Assembly (NCBI RefSeq): GCF_000418325.1
Contig: NC_021658.1
Coordinates: forward strand, 10,492,001-10,556,000
Length of the DNA stretch: 64,000 bases
Source: Sorangium cellulosum So0157-2
GTDB lineage: Bacteria; Myxococcota_A; Polyangia; Polyangiales; Polyangiaceae
Direction of reading: 5' to 3'
Shown in pieces: positions 61,766 to 64,000 of the stretch. Position 1 is the first letter of the stretch. Every line of letters starts with the position of its first letter. Under the pieces are notes generated by a model, which saw only the letters and a program-made list of their open reading frames with translations, made no database searches and had not been told where the DNA came from. A program made the translations under genes and the position numbers.

Positions 61766-63260
61766 CCGACACCTCCCTCTCCGCGGGCCGCGCTCCCTGC
61801 GCGTCCGCCGTCCACAAGAGCATCGCCGCGTAGGCGCGCCACGGCCGCCACGCCTCCGCCATCGCCAGGAGATCCGCGCCGGAGACGCCGCCGAGCGCGC
61901 GCCGCAGGCCGAGATCCGTGGCCGGGAACGCGTCCGGCTCGCGCAGCGCCCGCATCGCGATGTAGTGCGCGGTCCACGCGCCGATGCCCGGCACCGCGCA
62001 GAGCGCGCGCACGGTCTCGTCCAGGCCGCGCGAGGCGTCGAGCGCGACCTCGCCGCGGGCCACGCGCGCCGCGAGCGCGGTGATCGTCGCGGCGCGCGCG
62101 CGCGGCAGGCCGAGATCCGCCAGATCGGCCGCGGCGAGCGCCTCGGGCGACGGAAAGACGAAGCGGAGCCCCTCGGCCCCCTCGGGCAGGCCGCCGCGCA
62201 CCGCGAGCGGCTCGCCGTGCCGCGCGACGAGGCGGCCCGCGAGCTGCGTCGCGGCGCGGACGCTCACCTGCTGGCCCAGGATCGCCCGCACCGCGAGCTC
62301 GAAGCCGTCCCACGCGCCCGGCACGCGCACGCCCGGCGTCGCCGCGACCAGGGGGCCGAGCCGCGGGTCGGCCCGGAGGTGCGCGGCGATGGCGTCGGGA
62401 TCGGCGCCGAGGTCGAACAGCCGCCGCAGGCGCTCCGCGCAGTGGATGAGCCCCTCGGTGCCGGGCAGCCGCAGCCGCGCGAGGAGGTGAGGCTCGCCGG
62501 GCGAAGGGCGCACCTCGACGACGCCGTGCCCGCCGGCCACGCGCACCGCGCGGCGGTACGCGCCGGGGTCCGCCGACTCCACGCCGGGGATCGCGCGCGC
62601 CCCGAGGAAGCCCGCGAGCGCGCCCCAGTCGAGCGGCGGGCGGAACGGGAGGCGGAGCGCGATGTCCGGCGCGCCGCCCGCCGCTCCCCCGCCCCGCTTC
62701 GCGGCGGCCGTCCGCAGCTCGCGCGGCGTGCGCGCGTAGGTGGCGCGGATCGCGTCGTTGAAGCGGCGGACGCTCGAGAACCCCGACGAGAGCGCCACCT
62801 CGGTCATCGAGAGCGCCGTCTCGTCGAGGAGCTTCTTCGCGAAGAGCAGGCGCCGCGTCTGCGCCACGGCGAGCGGGGAGGCGCCGACGTGCCGCAGGAA
62901 GAGCCGCCGGAGGTGGCGCTCGCCGACGCCGAGCCGCGCCGCGAGCGCCGGGGCGTCCGCGTCGTCCAGCGCGCCCTCCGCGATGAGCCGGAGCGCCCGC
63001 GAGACGAGCGCCGACGTGCCCAGCCACGCGGGCGTCCCGGGCGACGCCTCGGGGCGGCAGCGCAGGCACGGGCGGTAGCCGGCCTCCTGCGCGGCCGCCG
63101 CCGAGGGGAAGAAGACGCACCGCTCCCGCTTCGGCGTCCGCGCCGGGCAGATCGGGCGGCAGTAGATGCCCGTCGACAGCACGCCCGTGAAGAAGCGACC
63201 GTCGAAGCGACGGTCGCGGGTCTCGAGCGCGCGATAGCAAGCCTCCTCGTCGAGCCGCAT
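61746..63260 (-). CDS. Ada-AlkA fusion: methyl-sensing AraC regulator and DNA glycosylase
   Basis: A 504-residue fusion. Residues 1-75 are the Ada zinc domain with C34, C38, C65 and C68 (GIYCRPICPAR, RPCLRC), which takes methyl groups from phosphotriesters. The AraC-type HTH spans ~80-185 (LGVGERHLRRLFLRHVGASPLAVAQTRR). The AlkA part spans ~200-490, with the helix-hairpin-helix VPGIGAWTAHYIAMRAL and probable catalytic Asp449 in FPATDLGL. It may activate its own operon, which includes ogt, while removing alkylated bases. The ATG at 63258-63260 gives the usual Ada start; the longer upstream frame is not coding. Confidence 0.93.
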   Translation of the reverse strand: MRLDEEACYRALETRDRRFDGRFFTGVLSTGIYCRPICPARTPKRERCVFFPSAAAAQEAGYRPCLRCRPEASPGTPAWLGTSALVSRALRLIAEGALDDADAPALAARLGVGERHLRRLFLRHVGASPLAVAQTRRLLFAKKLLDETALSMTEVALSSGFSSVRRFNDAIRATYARTPRELRTAAAKRGGGAAGGAPDIALRLPFRPPLDWGALAGFLGARAIPGVESADPGAYRRAVRVAGGHGVVEVRPSPGEPHLLARLRLPGTEGLIHCAERLRRLFDLGADPDAIAAHLRADPRLGPLVAATPGVRVPGAWDGFELAVRAILGQQVSVRAATQLAGRLVARHGEPLAVRGGLPEGAEGLRFVFPSPEALAAADLADLGLPRARAATITALAARVARGEVALDASRGLDETVRALCAVPGIGAWTAHYIAMRALREPDAFPATDLGLRRALGGVSGADLLAMAEAWRPWRAYAAMLLWTADAQGARPAEREVSDGSLAG

Positions 63261-63380
63261 GCGGAGCGTCGTAGCGCGGGCGCCGCCGCGCCACTGGCGC
63301 TTTTCGGACCTGGAGGGCGGGCGGCGCCCGCGGCGCCCGACCGCCCCCGGCGCGGCGCGCGGTGGTACGCTCGGCGCGCC

Positions 63381-64000
63381 ATGAAGAGCGTGTTCGACAC
63401 CCTCGCCGCCATGGGCCACGAGCAGGTGCTGTTCTGCGCGGACGAGCCCGCGGGCTACCGCGCGATCATCGCGATCCACAGCACCGCGCTGGGCCCGGCG
63501 CTCGGCGGCACCCGGCTCCTCGCCTACGCGAGCGACGAGGAGGCCCTGGTGGACGCGCTGCGCCTGTCGCGCGGCATGACGACCAAGAACGCCCTCGCCG
63601 GGATGGACGTCGGCGGCGGCAAGGCGGTCATCCTCCGCGGCGCGGGGCCGCTCGACCGGGAGCGGCTCTTCCGCGCGCACGGGCGCTTCATCGAGCGCCT
63701 CGGCGGCAGGTTCATCACCGGCGAGGACGTGGGCACCACCCCCGCGGACATGGAGCTCATCCGGCGCGAGACGCGCCACGTCAAGGGCCTCGCCACCGAG
63801 GGGGGCGACCCGTCGCCGTGGACCGCGCGCGGCGTGCTCCGCGCGATCCAGGCCGCGGCCCGCCACCGCTGGGGCAGCGACGACCTCGCGGGCCGGACCG
63901 TCGCGCTCCAGGGCTGCGGCAGCGTCGGCGGCCGGCTCGCGGCGGAGCTCCACCGGGCCGGCGCGCGGCTCCTCGTCGCGGACGCCGCGCCGGATCGCGC
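63381..64000 (+). CDS. Leucine dehydrogenase-family protein, 3' end cut by window
   Basis: The first 206 codons of a Glu/Leu/Phe/Val dehydrogenase. HSTALGPALGGTRLLAYAS and LSRGMTTKNALAGMDVGGGKAVI with the catalytic Lys fit leucine or phenylalanine dehydrogenases rather than glutamate dehydrogenase. FITGEDVGTTPADM and TVALQGCGSVGGRLA (NAD-binding) follow. It would oxidatively deaminate branched-chain amino acids. It is divergent from the Ada-AlkA gene with 120 bp between starts. The window ends within the NAD domain. Confidence 0.9.
   Translation, partial: MKSVFDTLAAMGHEQVLFCADEPAGYRAIIAIHSTALGPALGGTRLLAYASDEEALVDALRLSRGMTTKNALAGMDVGGGKAVILRGAGPLDRERLFRAHGRFIERLGGRFITGEDVGTTPADMELIRRETRHVKGLATEGGDPSPWTARGVLRAIQAAARHRWGSDDLAGRTVALQGCGSVGGRLAAELHRAGARLLVADAAPDR

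Noticed and set aside
63261..63953. Leftward N-terminal extension of the Ada-AlkA fusion
   Set aside because: It is opposite the leucine-dehydrogenase gene and lacks coding composition; Ada domains start at the ATG used.

Overview
The window is about 64 kb of very GC-rich DNA with strong G/C preference at third codon positions. It carries mostly chromosomal housekeeping and envelope genes. A Sorangium-like (Polyangiales) myxobacterium is the best guess. This is inferred from the GC content, the many secreted or lipoprotein genes with Ala/Pro/Gly-rich linkers, serine/threonine kinase and PP2C genes, a sigma-54-type response regulator, a complete pilMNOPQ operon, an AgmX/PglI-style envelope protein and a MopE-like cysteine-rich lipoprotein. 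No phage, transposase, integrase or CRISPR array was seen.

Region by region. 1-8 kb: a truncated membrane-protein gene, a lytic-transglycosylase lipoprotein, a membrane protein of unknown function facing a RecF/OLD-like ATPase, a Cache-type sensor membrane protein, a class II histone-deacetylase-family enzyme and tRNA-His (GTG). 8.6-18.9 kb: lipoproteins, a CheY-like regulator overlapping a VTT/DedA membrane protein, a degenerate kinase with an unknown partner, a cystathionine gamma-synthase-family enzyme, a PP2C phosphatase and ribosome recycling factor. 19-28.3 kb: a response regulator with a degenerate sigma-54 ATPase domain, a peroxiredoxin, 3-methyladenine glycosylase, a protein with ten identical 17-residue repeats, a DUF885 lipoprotein, release factor 3 and an AgmX/PglI-like protein. 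28.3-32.7 kb: a flavin-dependent halogenase and an HHxxxDG acyltransferase in one operon, divergent from a LysR regulator. This looks like a small uncharacterised biosynthetic locus.

32.7-38.2 kb is the type IV pilus assembly operon pilM-pilN-pilO-pilP-pilQ, read leftward with overlapping start and stop codons between the first four. Then come a LysM/M15-type cell-wall protein, a FliA/WhiG-type sigma factor with an unusual cysteine-rich N-terminus, a large secreted phosphodiester-glycosidase-like protein, and a natural fusion of the two lysine-fermentation enzymes Kal and Kce. 45-49 kb holds uppS-cdsA, a glutamate dehydrogenase and trpS. 49.4-53.3 kb is a heterodimeric ABC exporter preceded by a small overlapping ORF.

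53.3-64 kb: ygfZ, a TrpC-like barrel protein, a hot-dog-fold protein, an EgtD-like histidine methyltransferase, an oxidative-folding operon (VKOR-DsbA fusion, OmpA-like protein, TlpA-like lipoprotein) next to a very cysteine-rich lipoprotein, a DNA alkylation-repair operon (Ada-AlkA fusion, Ogt) and the start of a leucine-dehydrogenase-family gene.

Non-coding DNA is rich in inverted repeats. The most striking are a 46-bp perfect palindrome, a 56-bp-arm inverted repeat and a 33-bp-arm hairpin built of 8-bp units. There are also phased tandem repeats. All functional assignments rest on reading motifs by eye; no database search was possible.
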